The notes under the pieces are model-generated. The model was given only the letters and a program-made list of their open reading frames with translations. It was not told the origin of the DNA and ran no database searches. Below, one piece after another: positions 11,880 to 22,866 of a stretch of 64,000 nucleotides of DNA. Where the stretch lies: the NCBI GenBank assembly GCA_029339505.1, contig JAQISU010000345.1, positions 188,501-252,500 on the forward strand, read 5' to 3'. Each line of letters starts with the position of its first letter. The stretch's first letter is position 1. The DNA comes from Unio delphinus. Its lineage: Eukaryota > Mollusca > Bivalvia > Unionida > Unionidae. Position numbers and translations under genes: made by a program.

Positions 11880-12625
11880 TGTTACGTGCTTAGGCTCGAA
11901 TAAACAGTAACATAGAAAGAGTGAGAATAACAAGCTTGTAAAAGCTTATAAACAATTTATTGAGCACAAATATTTTCCAGAAGAAAAATAAACTTACAGT
12001 TTTAAGAATCAATTCCAAAATTAAACAAAAAATAATTCCAAGTTTGAATCTTAGTGAAGTATCCAAGATGGAAGACTATGTCACGTGATGAAGTCAGTTC
12101 TTGATAATGGAATTCAATGAGCACAATTACTTTCCAGATAAATAACAAAATAAATCCTCTTGATCCAAATGGATTGAAATAATCTCCTATACAAGGTAAT
12201 TTAAAATAACTCAAAACGACACAACTTAATATTCTAACAGCCCAAGTTCTAAATAGTTTGCTCCAAAATATAATTTATATACCTGTTTTTACGTAAACAA
12301 GGAAGGGGTCACATGATCTTCTAGAATCTTTTAGAAAAAATTTACGTTCAAAAAATCACGTACACACCGTATGACCCAACTAAAAATAGAAAGATGTTTA
12401 TAACAAAGCTCCAAAATGTCCTTGGAATCAACCAATCATTTTGAAAGCTTGTTTACAACTCTGAAGCCAGGTCAGAAATGAGGTCAACACCTGGTGTTTA
12501 ATGGTCATCCCCATTTTTTAAAAACCTATCTCCCAATGAATGAATATTAAACTTAAAATGTCAAATTTGAATTTGACAAACAAACAATTAAAACAAAAAA
12601 AAAATTACCCAATTACAACGTAAGA
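11880..12625 (-). repeat. 3' LTR of the gypsy element
   Basis: About 746 bp from TGTTACGTGC to CGTAAGA. Its part at 12370-12600 is closely similar to 16315-16530 and, inverted, to 10462-10646. An ORF at 12002-12214 is within the LTR and is not a gene. Confidence 0.75.
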
Positions 12626-12640
12626 CCTTCCCCCATAAAA
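12626..12640 (-). other. Polypurine tract
   Basis: On the minus strand ATGGGGGAAGG lies immediately upstream of the 3' LTR, as expected for plus-strand priming. Confidence 0.6.
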
Positions 12641-12689
12641 TAAAAAGAAAGGTTTACATGATAAAACTTTCTTTTTTATCACAAACCAA

Positions 12690-13075
12690 TTTACACTCGA
12701 AATTAAAAGAACTCATATAAATTACAGTGTATATGATATAATATATTGTTATACACAGGGAAAGAGCGTCTGCTATTAAATTATCTTTTCCCTTGATGTG
12801 CTGGGTGTCAAGATTATATTCATGCAATAACAAACTCCACCTTAGTAATCTCTGATTTTTATTTTTCATCTCGCCGATGAAAGTAAGGGGATTGTGGTCA
12901 CTAAAAATTATAATCGAAGAAGAGCTGAACTAAGATATACTTCAAAATGTTGTAAAGCCAAAATCAATGCCAAACATTCCTTCTCGATAGTTGAATAATT
13001 TCTCTGCTGTTTATTTAATTTCATTGAAAAATAGCACACTGGATAATCAATACTATTTTTGTTTTCTTGAATTAA
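12690..13075 (-). pseudogene. Gypsy RNase H domain, broken
   Basis: Two pieces in different frames carry YSTIEKECLAL, then DHNPLTFI, then QRLLRWSLLL and HIKGKDNLIADALS, the usual signature of gypsy RNase H. The frame changes near 12870 and the domain ends at a stop soon after DALS. It would degrade the RNA strand after reverse transcription. Confidence 0.85.
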
Positions 13076-13968
13076 ACTGCACCAACACCAACATCACTTG
13101 CATCGACAGATAATTTGAAAGACTGACTGAAATTTGGAGCTGCAAGAACTGGTGCTGTTTCAAGTATGGCTTTTAACTTGTCAAAAGCCTCCTGAAATTT
13201 TTCAGTCCAAAAGAACTTGTTCTCCTTTAATAACTTTGCAATTATAGAAAAATTGGAACAAAATCTCCGATAGTATCTGGCCATACCTAAAAACCGCATT
13301 AGTTCCTTTCTATTTTCAGGCACAGGGAACTTAGAAATAGCTTCAACCTTAGCATCTATTAGTTTAACTTGTCCATGTCCCACAATATGTCCTAAGAAAG
13401 TCAGACTAGTACGGCAGAACTCACTTTTAGATAAATTAACTGTCAAAAATGCATCAGTGAGTCTGTCAAAGAATTTTTGAATTGTTGCTAGATGTTCTAT
13501 CCAGGTGTCATTGTAGATGATGATGTCATCTATATAGGCATCACAATTTTCTAGACCAGAGGTGATCATATTCATGAAATGTTGAAATGTACTTGGTGAC
13601 CTTTTCATCCCGAATGGCAATACTTTATATTGGTAAAGTCCATCTGTAGTCACAAATGCAGAGATTTCCTTTGCTCATTCCGTTAGTGGAATCTGCCAAA
13701 ATCCTTTCAGAAGGTCAAATTTTGTGACATACTTGGCATTCTTGATTTTATCAATACAATCGTCAATTCTTGGTAATGGGAATGAATCTGTTTTTGTCAT
13801 ACTGTTCACCTTCCGATAATCAGTGCACATACTTAAAGTTTTATCTGGTTTTGGAACAAGTATGCATGGTGAACTCCAATCACTTTTACTGGGCTCGATA
13901 AAATCATTCTCCAGCAAATATTGAATTTCTTTTTTTAAGTATTCCTGTTTGAGTGAATACATCCTTTA
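13072..13968 (-). pseudogene. Gypsy reverse transcriptase, one in-frame TGA
   Basis: The N-terminal half (13675-13962) has SPCILVPKPDKTL, the TDYRKVN motif, FPLPRID and KFDLLKGFWQIPL. The second half (13072-13653) has LPFGMKRSPSTFQ and the active-site YIDD at 13525-13536, then FLGHIV and the connection segment. A TGA at 13672-13674 separates the halves, where an arginine is usual (CGA to TGA). The enzyme would copy the element RNA into DNA. Confidence 0.9.
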
Positions 13969-14062
13969 TGAATGTTGTTTGACAGGTTTGGAATTTACAA
14001 TTTCAGCGTCTTGAAAAATTTTGTTTGTCCTGGTAGGAAGATCTGGAAAAAAGTGCTCATAT

Positions 14063-15170
14063 TCAAATAATAACTGTTTTCAGTTCGTTTCTTTCTTGCA
14101 CTTGCAAATGTGAAAGTTTCTGGTCTAGATCTTTCATAATTTCTGAATTACAAAGATTCGTCATTTCAATATCAGTAGAATCTGATGATATTCCTTCACT
14201 GAGTGGTACAGGTACAACTAAATTAATTACATGTTTAACATGGCCATCTCTTTCAATATAATCTTTTAGCATGTTTATATGGCAGAGTTGTTTTTGTTTG
14301 CTCCTCCCAGGAGTATTTATGATGTAATTTAAGTCATTAACTTTCCTGTCAACTGTGTAGGGACCATAATATTTGGCCTGAAGAGGATTTAGTGGCATTG
14401 GTAAGAGAGCCAGGACTCTATCACCAGCTGAAAACTCCTTTCCTTCGATTTTTTATCATATTTTGATTTCATTTTAGATTGAGCAGAGTGCAGATTTGCT
14501 CTTGCGACCTCACAAGCCTTTGACAACTTGTATCTAAAATCGGAAACATAATCAAGAAGATTGATCTCACTATCTTCATTAGAGAGAAGTTTCTCTTTTA
14601 ATAACTTCAATGGTCCACGCACAGTGTGTCCAAAAACCAGTTCAAAAGGACTGAAGCCTAAAGATTCTTGAACTGATTCTCTAACAACAAACAATAGTAA
14701 ATGAATGCCTTCATCCCAATCTTTATCCGTATGAAAACAATATGATCAGATCATATTTTTCAAAGTCTGATGTAATCTTTCTAATGCCCCTTGGCTCTCA
14801 GGGTGATAGGCAGAAGATTTGAATTACTGAATGCCCAATTCATACATAACTTGTTGGAAAATTCCAGACATGGAAACCTTGTTGACGCACACATTGTATT
14901 GGTTACCTGACTTGGTCTTGGGTAGGGGACCTACACAATCTACCATAATTCTACTAAATGGTTCGTCAAAGGCAGGAATAGGTTGTAGATGAGCCTTAAG
15001 GTATCTTCTGATTGGGTTTTCCTACCATTTGACAAGTATGACAAGATCTACAGTATTTGGCAACATCACTTTTGATTTTTGACCAATCGAAGTGAGTCAA
15101 GATCTTGTGATAAGTTTTATTAATCCCTAAATGACCAGCCAAATGAGTTGCATGGGACAGATTAAGTATT
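14063..15170 (-). pseudogene. Gypsy integrase, frameshifted
   Basis: It starts in the C-terminal part of the long frame with the HHCC zinc domain (HATHLAGH and CRSCHTC near 15010-15160). It continues in other frames with a core fragment (IPAFDEPFSRIMVDCVGPL near 14890-14990), then LGFSPFELVFGHTVRGPL (14389-14694) and a C-terminal domain ending near 14063 (YYGPYTV, LCHINMLK). Part of the catalytic core is disrupted between 14700 and 14880. The domain lies upstream of RT. Confidence 0.85.
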
Positions 15171-16313
15171 TCCTGTCTATAAGGTTTTGGAACTACTATT
15201 TGATAGTTCACCGACCACTCATTACCAGCAGGTACCTCGGGAGGTCTCCATTTTCTCATAAGAATTCCATTTTTAATGCAACAACAGACAGGAACTTCAG
15301 TCTCACTTATGGTTCTTTGAAACAAACAGGAGATCTCAGGATCTTTTTCCTTTTCAACGACAAGTGACTGTCGTTTATCACCCTGATTGGAATAAAGAGA
15401 ACGAGTTGTTAAAAGAGGATCACTATGATCAATACCTTCTGATTGATCCAAACAAGGAGTAAAAGTGACCTCATCAAAAGCCTGACCTATACACGTATCA
15501 GCTAAAGGAATACTGGCTTCATCAACATCATTCTCAAGAGCTTTCTTTGCCATAGCTCTGGTAACTGCACAAGATTGAACTATATCAGGGAATTCTTCTT
15601 CAATTGGATCAACTTTCTGATCCAAATCATGCTTGTCCGTTACAAGTGGATTAACCAGAACCTTATCTCCAGCTAAGTCGTTGCCTAGCAATAAATGAAA
15701 GCCCTCAACAGGTAAAACCGATACTGTTCCGACTGTCACAGGTCCTGATACTAGGTCTGATGACAAATTTACACAATGGAGAGGAACATTAACAAAGCCG
15801 CACTCTACTCCCTGAATAAGAACACTTTCATTGGAAGAAGACTTCTCAGAAAAAGGCAAAGTACCTGACAATAAAAGACTCTGAGAAGCTCCTGTGTCCC
15901 TTAAAATTTTAATAGGGATGGAATTGGCTGAATCACCCAAGAGTGATATAGAACCCTTCGATATGAATGGTTCATAATTCTCTATAATAAAATCAGACTG
16001 GGATTTATTAGACCCAACAAATGTATTGCTTTCAATACATGACCGTGACCTTGACATCTTAGAAATAAGAAAATTTGGAACAGGTCTGTCTTGATTCTGA
16101 TGCTTACTTTTCAATTTGCAGCAATCAGAAATAACGTATCCTTTTTTCTTGCAATAGGTACACGTCGGAAGAGACAAGGATCTAGAATCAAGCTTCTCTG
16201 AAGTTTGATTTTTTAAAGTTGTGCTAGTTTGAGTTTTAAAAGGGCTGGTATTAGGCTGAAATACTTTTCTGCCAGAAGACTGTTGAGTAGAAGTCTTGTT
16301 AACAAAATTAAAA
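15170..16313 (-). pseudogene. Gypsy late gag zinc knuckle and aspartic protease
   Basis: This is the 5' coding part of a 517-codon frame that itself begins inside the LTR (16549). A CCHC knuckle near 16120-16170 reads CTYCKKKGYVISDC with its His replaced by Tyr. The aspartic protease active site is DTGAS near 15885-15900. A long linker of roughly 150 residues then leads to the integrase zinc domain. Most of gag is deleted, so LTR sequence (to 16314) is fused directly to the knuckle region. Confidence 0.8.
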
Positions 16314-16560
16314 TTGACCCAACTAAAAATAGAAAGATGTTTATACAAAGCTCTATAATGTCCTTGGAACCAACCAATCATTTTAAAAGCTTGTTTACAA
16401 CTCTGAAGCCAGGTCAGAAATGAGGTCAACACCTGGTGTTTATTTTGTAAAGTACAGGTCATCTCCCAATGAATAAATCTTAATCTTAAAATGTTAAATT
16501 TGAATCTGACAAACAAACAATAAAAATAAATATAAATAACTTGTATCAAATATACGTAAC
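16314..16560 (-). repeat. 5' LTR of the gypsy element, truncated
   Basis: It is similar to 12370-12625 and ends with TACGTAACA at 16560. Its 3' part and the primer-binding region are lost in the deletion that joins it to gag. Confidence 0.8.
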
Positions 16561-16652
16561 AATTTTCATATATTTTATTTAATTAATAGGGTGTAAAATG
16601 AATCATTAAAATTAGTATGAATCCTGCATTTAATGTCATCATTATGTTTCAG

Positions 16653-16912
16653 ATCCAATCATTCCATTAGAGGTCTTAAATATGGATCCAAGATCCACTG
16701 AAATGTTCAAAGAGGCTCTGAGAAATGGAAAAGAGAAGTTTTTCAATATCAGACTAATGGTTGTTGGTCCATATGATGTTGGGAAAACAACATTAATAAG
16801 GCGCCTATTGGGAAAAGATGTGAATATATGTGACAGACAGAGCACAGAGGGGATAGATATTCAGATAGAATGCTGCAAAGTTTCCTTGGCAACTGGAGAA
16901 TGGACCAAATCC
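16653..16912 (+). CDS. Host exon: Roc/Ras-like GTPase P-loop, interrupted
   Basis: After a TTTCAG acceptor (16647-16652) the frame is open and encodes DPIIPLEVLNMDPRST, a P-loop GPYDVGKTTLIRRLLGK (G1) and STEGIDI, which fits the switch/G2 region. This is the start of a Roc-like GTPase domain as found in large multidomain receptors of molluscs and other invertebrates. The exon runs into foreign sequence just after TGEW, where a fragment of the virus-like element begins. G3 to G5 motifs are absent here. The gene is either broken or continues elsewhere. Confidence 0.65.
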
Positions 16913-17797
16913 ATATCCGAATTTTCCTTTAGTTGTACCAGTTGCACTCTTTTCAGAATCAGCTTCTGATATTTCCTGAAGGGGTTGGGATACAAAAGGC
17001 GCAACTTGTGTCGGTGGGTTTTCTATTTGATGTATCAACTTTTTTAAGTTTCTCGAATTCTTTATCATTGTGTGGTAGTGAGGACTTACCGATTCTTGCC
17101 AAATATAGTTTTTTTTCTCCAATCATTCTTATTAGTTATAGCGTCTTCATATCCTTCATTCATATATTGTTCTCGCAGACCCGTTGGAAATGAATCAACA
17201 ATAAATTGAGCAAATTCTTTATCAGTCTTATTTTCAATATCATTTATCATATCACTTTTAAATATATTTTCAGGGGTAAGTTTTCTTCGTTCTGTTTTAC
17301 CCTCTTCTTCTTCTCTTGCAACAGCGCCTTGTTGTTCTTCTGGTTCAGGTGGTGTGACAAGTGGTGGTCTACTAGCAAATTCTTCTTCAATTTCTTCAAG
17401 AAGTTCTCGTTCTTGTTGTTCTAGTTGTTGTTGAAGTTGTCGTTCTTGTCGTTTTGCAGTAGTTATATCACCAGGAATTGTTTTAAAGATTTTTGTGTTT
17501 GTTCAGTTCCTGCTGCTATCTTTTCGAGTACAGGAAGAAGGGGTGTTTTTTTCTTGTTTTCTTCTTCAGGAATATCTCCATAAACAGCTCGCTCAGTGGC
17601 TGATATTACCCCCTTTGCTGCTTCCTTCGTTACCTTGGTAATCGGTTGAAATAACTGTTCAGATCCTACGGAAAAGTCAGTCTGAAGACTCTGCCGATTC
17701 TGTAGTTTACCCCTGACAGAATCACGGACGGGTATATATTTTTTGATAGTTACCAGTCTCTCTCTCGCTAATCGAGTGGTTAATGCTTCATTTACCA
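16913..17797 (-). pseudogene. Virus-like element fragment E: gene Y (unknown structural protein)
   Basis: The minus strand starts with MVNEALTTRLARERL at 17797, the same start as gene Y of copy A (26575). It continues through SVGSEQLFQPITKVTKEAAKG (17463-17797). In other frames it goes on through a Glu/Gln-rich coiled coil (QLQQQLEQQERELLEEIEEE) to SEKSATGTTKGKFGYG near 16915. At least two frame changes are needed. The function is unknown. Its position next to structural genes in copy A suggests a virion or assembly protein. This isolated piece abuts the GTPase exon. Confidence 0.7.
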
Positions 17798-18129
17798 TTA
17801 TTGAAATCGTAAACAATCTTCCAATTTGAATCTCGAAGAGATTTTCATGTGGTGATTTTGTCATCATACATGAAAATGCAAAGAATTTCAAATGGAAAGA
17901 ATCTAATTGATTCATTTAAAAAGAATTGACTATTTAACCCGACAAGCATCAATGAAAAATAACACAAAAAACACTCGATAAAATGTTTTTCACCATGGCA
18001 ATTTACTCCCGTGTTGTTTAATCAAGCCGGTATTGATTATACAGTTGAGCGTACATACCTTTCCATTGCAACATCTGTTCCATTGTATTGCAGTCCATGG
18101 AGTATTTATAGTACAAATTTTACCTTGCA
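17798..18129. other. Upstream region of gene Y in fragment E
   Basis: Non-coding. Part of it (around 18045-18105, ACATACCTTTCCATTG and CCATTGTATTG) resembles the region upstream of gene Y in copy A near 26700-26760, so the fragment includes viral flank. Confidence 0.5.
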
Positions 18130-18310
18130 GTTGTACAATGAATGGTAGATGTATTGCAGTGAGTATTTTTTATGATATTTACAATGAATGATAGATGGTT
18201 ATATACAGTGAGTTTATGGTATATACAGTGAGTATTTTTTATGATATTTACAATGAATGGTAAATGGTTATATACAGTGAGTTTATGATATTTACAATGA
18301 ACGGTAGATG
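18130..18310. repeat. Tandem repeat around TTTACAATGAATGGTAGATGG
   Basis: Several imperfect units contain TATGATATTTACAATGAATG and GGTTATATACAGTGAGT. Confidence 0.8.
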
Positions 18311-18540
18311 GTTTTTTCTCTTTGAAATGGGACCCTAAGACAGTTTCTTTGGCCGATAATTACCCAAATGTGATGGAAAGCTAAATCCACGTTACTGTTT
18401 ATTCCGACGCCCATAATCATATACCACAAAGAACATTCCCCCCATAAGGGATCTAACCAGTTATTTGACGAGTTAGAAACCAAGGAAGATATGCTTAGGG
18501 GAATGGGCGTCTGAGAATAGATTATATTACTGTATATACA

Positions 18541-18690
18541 CAATAATGACGTCAATGGTGTGGTATTTACAATGAATTGATGGATGTATATACAGTAATA
18601 TAATGAATAATGTCAATAATGTGGTATTTACAATGAATGATGGGATGGGATGGGATGGGATGGGATGGGATGGGATGAAATGAATGATGG
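18541..18690. repeat. GGTATTTACAATGAAT repeat and (GGGAT)n microsatellite
   Basis: The motif of the preceding array recurs at 18558-18645 and is followed by GGGAT units at 18639-18676. Non-coding DNA surrounds it (18311-18540 and 18691-18929). Confidence 0.8.
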
Positions 18691-18929
18691 GATGGATGAT
18701 GGGCAGGTCTACATTCATACGGACCTAATTCATACAACCAGACAAAATCCAGGGTTGGATGAATACAAAAAGTACCCATACACCGCGAACAGTGTATGGT
18801 TGTATGAATTAGTCATGTATGATTTTCGACGCTAAAGCCCAATAACAACACAGACGATATAGTATATAAGCTGGTTATAGATGAAAGTTGAACACAAAGG
18901 TGTGTGATCGCTATATCTTTGTTGTTTTT

Positions 18930-19150
18930 AATGATGATTAGTAACAGCATTTAAGCAAGACTGAATACTTAAAAAAAACACTAAAAAAAAGAATATAGTT
19001 GTTTGTAAACAGTACGTATTTGATTCGTTTTCCTACAAAAACAGATAATTGATCATCTCCGTTGAGAATAGTGACAATTATACAGCCAATCAGAAGATAG
19101 CCCATCAAAATTGGTGACACAATCTAAGGGAGATAACTCTTTCATAGGCC
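18930..19150 (+). repeat. Flank repeat shared with 27745-27990 and 63866-64000
   Basis: Blocks GAATACTT, AAAAAAAGAATA, GTTTGTAA, GATTCGTTTTC and GTTGAGAATAGTGACA recur at 27745-27990. The reverse complement, with TTTTTTAGTGTTTAAG and GTTATCTCCCTTAG, is at 63866-64000. The copies lie just outside copies A, B and D2, so this may be an outer terminal segment of the element or a dispersed mollusc repeat. Confidence 0.55.
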
Positions 19151-19180
19151 GTAAACACACCTAAACAATTGTTAACCCAT

Positions 19181-19848
19181 AGCAGCAGAGGGGGTGAATT
19201 CCAACGACGTTGGCGTCTTTTTTTTTGCCAAATGGCCATAAACCACAATTTATTTTACTATATGTTCTTTACATATATTTCTCAGCACTGACCTTTCCAC
19301 AGTGTGACAATCAATACAAATCATATGAAAATCTAAAATACCCCGAAAGATGACTTCACGGTGAAATTCTTGTCAAGGGTTGACCGGCATTTTTTTGAGT
19401 GGCTGCACTGTAAACAGAGCAGCATGTACACAGAACACTGATTTCACTTCCGGATCATCACTAAGGCCTAATTACACAGTGTGCACTGTCGCCAAAATAC
19501 ATACAGACAGCCACTCTCAGAGCTCCTATTCTCAAGAATAAAAAATTAACTTTAAATCCATACCAAAGATGCATCAATATAACTCTTCTATCACCACCAA
19601 AAGGAGAGAGGAAAAAATGTTCTAAAAATAGACTAGAACTACATTCGTGGGTACTGAACTGGAAGTATTAATTGTGCTGTGATTCCAAATAGACCCTTAC
19701 AAGGAAGCCTTAATTTACCAAATAGACCCTTCTATTATATATTTATTAGGAAGCCTCAATTTGTCAAATAGACCTTTCTAATAAATATATAATAAAAGGA
19801 AGTCTTGTTGACGCCTAAAAAGTTGGTCTGTTCACCCCCTCTGCTGCT
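19181..19848. repeat. Inverted-repeat module A (668 bp)
   Basis: It starts AGCAGCAGAGGGGGTGAA and ends TTCACCCCCTCTGCTGCT, an 18-bp perfect inverted repeat, with GTTAACCCAT just outside on the left. It holds three degenerate copies of AGGAAGCCTTAATTTACCAAA near 19696-19810 and no gene. It truncates the 3' end of the vertex-like gene. Confidence 0.8.
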
Positions 19849-21110
19849 TCCTCAATGATTAGAAACCCTAGAGAAGCTGTTGGTGCAAATGAATATAGAA
19901 TATATCCCTGCTGAGCTTGATTTGATCGTTCAAGATTTATTTGATAGCTGCCTTCGATAACATCACATACTAAATTCAATGCAATCACCGATGATCTATT
20001 GACGTTTTGAGGAGCGATATGTCTACCACCGCCGTCTGGGTCATTATTATACTTGAGGATTGTTGTTTGTTGTTTACATTTGGCGAGTATCATAGAAAAG
20101 TTTTCTTCAATAAGATCATTAACAGATTTTTTTAGTTCAATTGCGTTGTACCCAGGAAACTTGAAATCGGGTACATCAGCTTCTGTTATTTTGTAACCAG
20201 TTAGGAATTTTTGTCTATCTCCGTTCTTATCATTAATTATTACTTGAATTATTCATTTGTTGATATATTCCAAGCTGATTTAATATCCTAATGTGTTTTA
20301 TGATCTCATCACGTGGGCTTGTTATATAAGAGAGATGCTCTTAGAAGCTCCGTCGTAGTTGTTCTAGTTGTGTTCTATGTAACTGATTATCTCTTTCAAA
20401 TAATCAATGATGTTAGTTAAAGTAAATGTAATTGTAATGGTTGAATCAGGAGTTTTCTCAAAAACAAAATACCATTGTATGGTATTGTTATCGATAAATG
20501 TAAATCTATCGGTTAATTTTGTATTTTTTATATCAAGTAAATATTCTCGATATGATGGGTTGATTTCATATGATTGTATATCCGTGACATAATAAGATTT
20601 TTTTGGTTCGGGTATTTGATAAGATGCCTCAGGTGGTATTTCAGGCCATCCTAGTATTGTTCTTATTGAACTCTGATAGATATCTACGACATAACTAGAC
20701 GAGTTTATCTCAATCGCGGATGATAACGTCGGCTCATGAACTGTTATAGCGATCTTTGATTATGATGTTCCAGTAATTGATTTTATTCTACGTTGAAATT
20801 CGTTATTGATTTGTTCAATTTGGTATGACCCAGATGGTATCGAAACAACGTTCCAGTCTGGAGTTCCGTCTTCGCGATTCTTATTCGCAAACACCAAGGA
20901 ATTATTCGATTGTTGACCGCCAAATGATTTTGATCTGATATTAGGCCAACTATGGTAAACTCGTAATTTTGCTAACGCTATCTTCTTCACGGGAATCGGA
21001 GTAGGTAAATTCACGCTGAATTCAGGATTTGTTGATGTTATTGAGATCTGCTTGTTTTCACCGGGTTGGTATCTTCCGCTATTTGTTGAAGTAGTTCTTG
21101 CGACGACATT
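19849..21110 (-). pseudogene. Copy A vertex-like structural protein, broken
   Basis: Conserved N-terminal region (LRVYHSWPNIRSKSF, GSYQIEQINNEF, SSIRTILGWPE) and C-terminal region (RHIAPQNVN, ALNLVCDVIEG, NQAQQGYILYSFAPTA). The pattern of short beta strands suggests a jelly-roll vertex or penton protein (inference). An in-frame TAA near 20760, frameshifts near 20330-20360 and loss of the last ~40 codons at the module inactivate it. The middle part resembles copy B and not copy D. Its 5' end is fused in frame to the membrane protein by a one-base deletion relative to copy D. Confidence 0.65.
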
Positions 21111-21565
21111 GTTATTGTTATTATACTCATGTTGTCGCTCTAATTTTGACATCGCAGCATCGTAAACACGTACCATCGCGCTGAATTCACTATCGAATAT
21201 TAATGTGTCATCGAGTGACGACGATATCATCGAGGATAATTGCGAGCACGCGGTTGACACAACATGGAATTTAACTATGTAGTCTTGTAGTTTGTGCTGA
21301 CTGCATGATATTTTTTTTGTTATTATTGAAATAATTCCCGCGATTGTTGTTGCCGCTGCTATACAAATTGGAACAGCTATCGGAGCAATCATTGTCACCG
21401 AAGAGAGTATAATACCAGCTCCGGTGATTACATCACTCACCGAGTACACGGTAACATCAACTGCGGTGTTTCTTCGTCGGTATTTTTTTTTTATTTGAAA
21501 ACCCTCACTGAGTGTTTTGAGTTTAGTTTGAAATTCTCTGACCTGATCATAGCGATATTGCTGTG
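21110..21565 (-). pseudogene. Copy A two-helix membrane protein
   Basis: The frame is open from about 21565 through KYRRR, then two hydrophobic Gly/Ala/Ile-rich segments (VITGAGIILSSVTMIAPIAVP and CIAAATTIAGIISII), then a helical tail with SKLERQHEY. Small hydrophobic proteins of this shape are common in Polinton-like elements of invertebrates. The role is unknown, perhaps membrane association or entry. The start ATG is missing and the C-terminus reads into the vertex-like gene. Confidence 0.6.
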
Positions 21566-21620
21566 ATTTTATTTATTACAACAGATTTCAATTGAAACCG
21601 CCAGTAAAAATCGAAGATTT

Positions 21621-22840
21621 TCAGTTTAATTGTTTACGTAAATCCGCTACGAATTCCACATACCATGTTACTGAAACCCTAGTCAAATTATTATCAGTCG
21701 TTGTTATCACGAATATTTCAATTGTTCCTTTGTCGATGATCGATGATATTATATTGATGACCCCAGATGAACTCGTTGATGAAATATTAAATTGAGTCGG
21801 TGTCACTAGTGTTAATTGATAAATACCCTTGACGGTTGCAGTGATACTTAGTATGTTGTTTGTAGGAGTCCACGCAAATGATCCGTATTGAATCGTGTAT
21901 ACTACGTTGTTGGTTTTCTCATAAGGGATTTTTGTTTTTTCAATGATTTCTATCATCCTCGTTGCATCATCTTTGATTGCCTTGATAAAGATTTTCATAT
22001 CATCGATGGAATTTTTAATATCAGGGAGTTTTATGTCAATTTTATCCAACGTGGTTGCAAAAAATTTATCAATGATATTTTTACGAAAGGATGTAAACGT
22101 TTCAACGTGATCTGGATTGAAGTGTTGCAAACTCTAACATAGAAGTTTTATCTCTGTGAGCTTCGGTGTGGTCACTGGAGGATTATCAAAAACTTATAAT
22201 ACGGGTTTAATAATATTGTCTATGATGGATTTTTGTAAACTAGTAAATTCATTAAATGCATTTAAATGATCTTCATACTCTTTAACATGATCCGCGTATT
22301 CATTTTTAAACGTTACAAACTCTGATATAGAAGTTTTATCTCTGCAAGATTTGGTGCGGTCACTGCAGGATTATCAAAAAATTCTAATACGGGCTTATTA
22401 ATATTGTCCATGATGGATTTTTGTAAATCAGTAAATTTATTAAATGTATTTATATGATCGTCATACTTATCATTGAGCGATTTCAATGAATTCGCCGAGG
22501 ATATATAATTGTTATCGAGTGATAATATTTTATCTGTGATTGTTGAAACAAGTGCGCCTGGTTTGAGTTTACCCTGATTGGTAAACAACGCGATAGTATC
22601 TTTTACTGCGTTGCGTTGTTTAACTAAAATATCATCCAGAGAAACATTATTCGTTTTCAATTTACCCTGACAATCTTGAAAAACAACTATTTCATTGGAA
22701 TCAACATTTCCTAAGTTCAACATCTCAGCTATTTCATCTTCGATTATTTTTTTGACATCGCCGATTGCAGATATTTCCGCAGTGCCATCGGCATCGGGTT
22801 TTTCGAACATTGATAAAGATCTCCCCCAAGTATCAACCAT
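21621..22840 (-). pseudogene. Copy A fibre-like protein, split
   Basis: The N-terminal part (22313-22840) begins MVDTWGRSL and has the QGKLKTNNVSLDDILVKQ repeat once. The C-terminal part (21621-22130) ends with a beta-rich domain (VYTIQYGSFAWTPTNN and YQLTLVTPTQFNIS) of C1q/TNF-like look. A tandem duplication of about 180 bp (22131-22310 against 22311-22465) and a stop separate them. The stalk-plus-globular layout suggests an attachment fibre (inference). Confidence 0.6.
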
Positions 22841-22866
22841 TGTTATTGTAAAAATCTTTTGATTTT

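Larger units (their letters stand above)
11880..16560 (-). mobile_element. Decayed Ty3/gypsy LTR retrotransposon with integrase before RT (Gmr1-like order)
   Basis: Both ends carry an inverted TGTTACG/CGTAACA boundary. On the minus strand the order is LTR, CCHC zinc knuckle, protease, integrase, reverse transcriptase, RNase H, LTR. Ty3/gypsy elements normally carry integrase last. Integrase first is the arrangement known in Gmr1-like gypsy elements and in Ty1/copia. The RT itself is gypsy-like. Internal stops, frameshifts and a deletion joining the 5' LTR directly to late gag show that it is inactive. No target-site duplication is obvious. Confidence 0.85.

Noticed and set aside
15131..16423. 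Plus-strand open frames across the gypsy element
   Set aside because: They are shadows of the minus-strand pol frames.
18650..18835. GWDGMGWD repeat peptide
   Set aside because: Translation of the GGGAT microsatellite.
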